Source: Acanthochlamys bracteata (Eukaryota; Streptophyta; Magnoliopsida; Pandanales; Velloziaceae). From it: DNA of 64,000 nt. A program made the position numbers and the translations under genes. The stretch is taken from the NCBI GenBank assembly GCA_019914995.1, contig CM034142.1, forward strand, positions 1,946,001-2,010,000, given 5' to 3'. Below, piece by piece: positions 63,671 to 64,000 of the stretch. The first letter of the stretch is position 1, and each line of letters opens with the position of its first letter. Below the pieces are notes generated by a model, which saw only the letters and a program-made list of their open reading frames with translations, ran no database searches and was not told where the DNA came from.

Positions 63671-63701
63671 TGCCGCCACTCGGATTCGAACCGAGATGCT
63701 C
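63671..63701 (-). tRNA. trnL-UAG: Plastid trnL-UAG, 3' half only
   Basis: Minus strand reads GAGCATCTCGGTTCGAATCC and GAGTGGCGGCA, the variable arm, T arm and acceptor 3' strand. The 5' half and anticodon are missing, so it is not a working tRNA. Confidence 0.8.
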
Positions 63702-63756
63702 AGACATGCGAGAGTCAAAATCTCGTGCTAAAGAGCGTGGAGGTTCGAGTCCTCTT
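63702..63756 (+). tRNA. trnL-CAA: Plastid trnL-CAA, partial
   Basis: Contains GCGAGAGTCAAAATCTCG (anticodon stem-loop, with one C-to-G change) and GGTTCGAGTCC of the T arm. The 5' end and the acceptor 3' strand are lacking. It abuts the trnL-UAG half in opposite orientation. Confidence 0.8.
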
Positions 63757-63919
63757 ACCTAGGGCAAGGGATTCAATCAAGCGAGATTCAGAAGCAGAAA
63801 TTTCCCCTCTCCCATCAATAGGTTTAGCCAAAGCATTTATAACACAACCCAAATAACCCTCACTCGGGTATTTGAGCAATTCTTCCTGTTGCTTTTATAG
63901 AGCTTCCTTCTTGTATCAT
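63757..63919 (-). pseudogene. atpA: Plastid atpA fragment
   Basis: Minus strand reads [17 protein letters not shown], then after a small deletion [21 protein letters not shown], part of the ATP synthase alpha subunit ahead of its nucleotide-binding core. Confidence 0.85.
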
Positions 63920-63922
63920 CAG

Positions 63923-64000
63923 CTATGGGTTTGAATCTAAGAGAAATTCTAGATAATGTTTCTTACCCTGAAATTTTCTTATCTTTCCCGAATGATAAGG
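63923..64000 (+). pseudogene. rpoB: Plastid rpoB fragment, runs off the window
   Basis: Reads [25 protein letters not shown], matching an internal part of the plastid RNA polymerase beta subunit. Continues past the right edge. Confidence 0.7.

Overview
This window looks like nuclear DNA of a flowering plant. The evidence is a plant-specific ATG8-interacting-protein-like gene, a plant-type S9 prolyl-oligopeptidase gene with many phased introns, FAR1/FHY3-type Mutator-like elements (MULEs), plant Ty1/copia and Ty3/gypsy retrotransposon pieces, and rearranged chloroplast DNA at the right edge. The DNA is AT-rich and dominated by transposable elements. I cannot name the species.

Layout. 1-4.5 kb: decayed copia reverse-transcriptase remnants on the minus strand and a ~2.4-kb LTR-like repeat. 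4.7-32.4 kb: the remains of one minus-strand gene, an S9 peptidase of the alpha/beta-hydrolase fold. Its 3' exons lie at 4.7-6.4 kb and its 5' exons at 27.7-32.4 kb. The catalytic part is split by a ~21.4-kb intron that holds nearly all the young-looking transposons: a MULE with ~1-kb terminal inverted repeats (7.77-13.73 kb), a 1.6-kb fold-back element (13.76-15.34 kb), a short-LTR copia element (15.39-19.42 kb), small fold-back MITEs, and a second MULE with ~1.7-kb inverted repeats (20.98-27.36 kb). Most are separated only by (TA)n tracts. A small LTR element (30.83-31.64 kb) sits in another intron of the same gene. The gene carries several frameshifts and stops and is called a pseudogene, though most splice sites are still readable.

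33.1-35.3 kb is a cluster of fold-back MITEs. 35.3-44.4 kb is mostly unannotatable AT-rich DNA with terminal-inverted-repeat elements and another copia remnant. 44.4-49.75 kb holds the only gene that looks intact, a minus-strand ATI1/ATI2-like autophagy-adaptor gene with two coding exons and a 3.0-kb intron in its 5' UTR. 51.7-56.15 kb is a SIRE-like, gag-only copia derivative. 57.1-58.35 kb is a gypsy gag remnant, followed by a second copy of the LTR-like repeat (58.35-60.6 kb).

From ~60.6 kb to the right edge the sequence is a mosaic of short plastid fragments from unlinked chloroplast loci in both orientations: psbD, ycf1, ycf4, rrn23, rps3, ycf2, ndhH, psbB, ycf2 again, rpl2, trnL-UAG, trnL-CAA, atpA and rpoB. 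Premature stops explained by C-to-T changes fit old nuclear plastid DNA. None of these pieces is a working gene.
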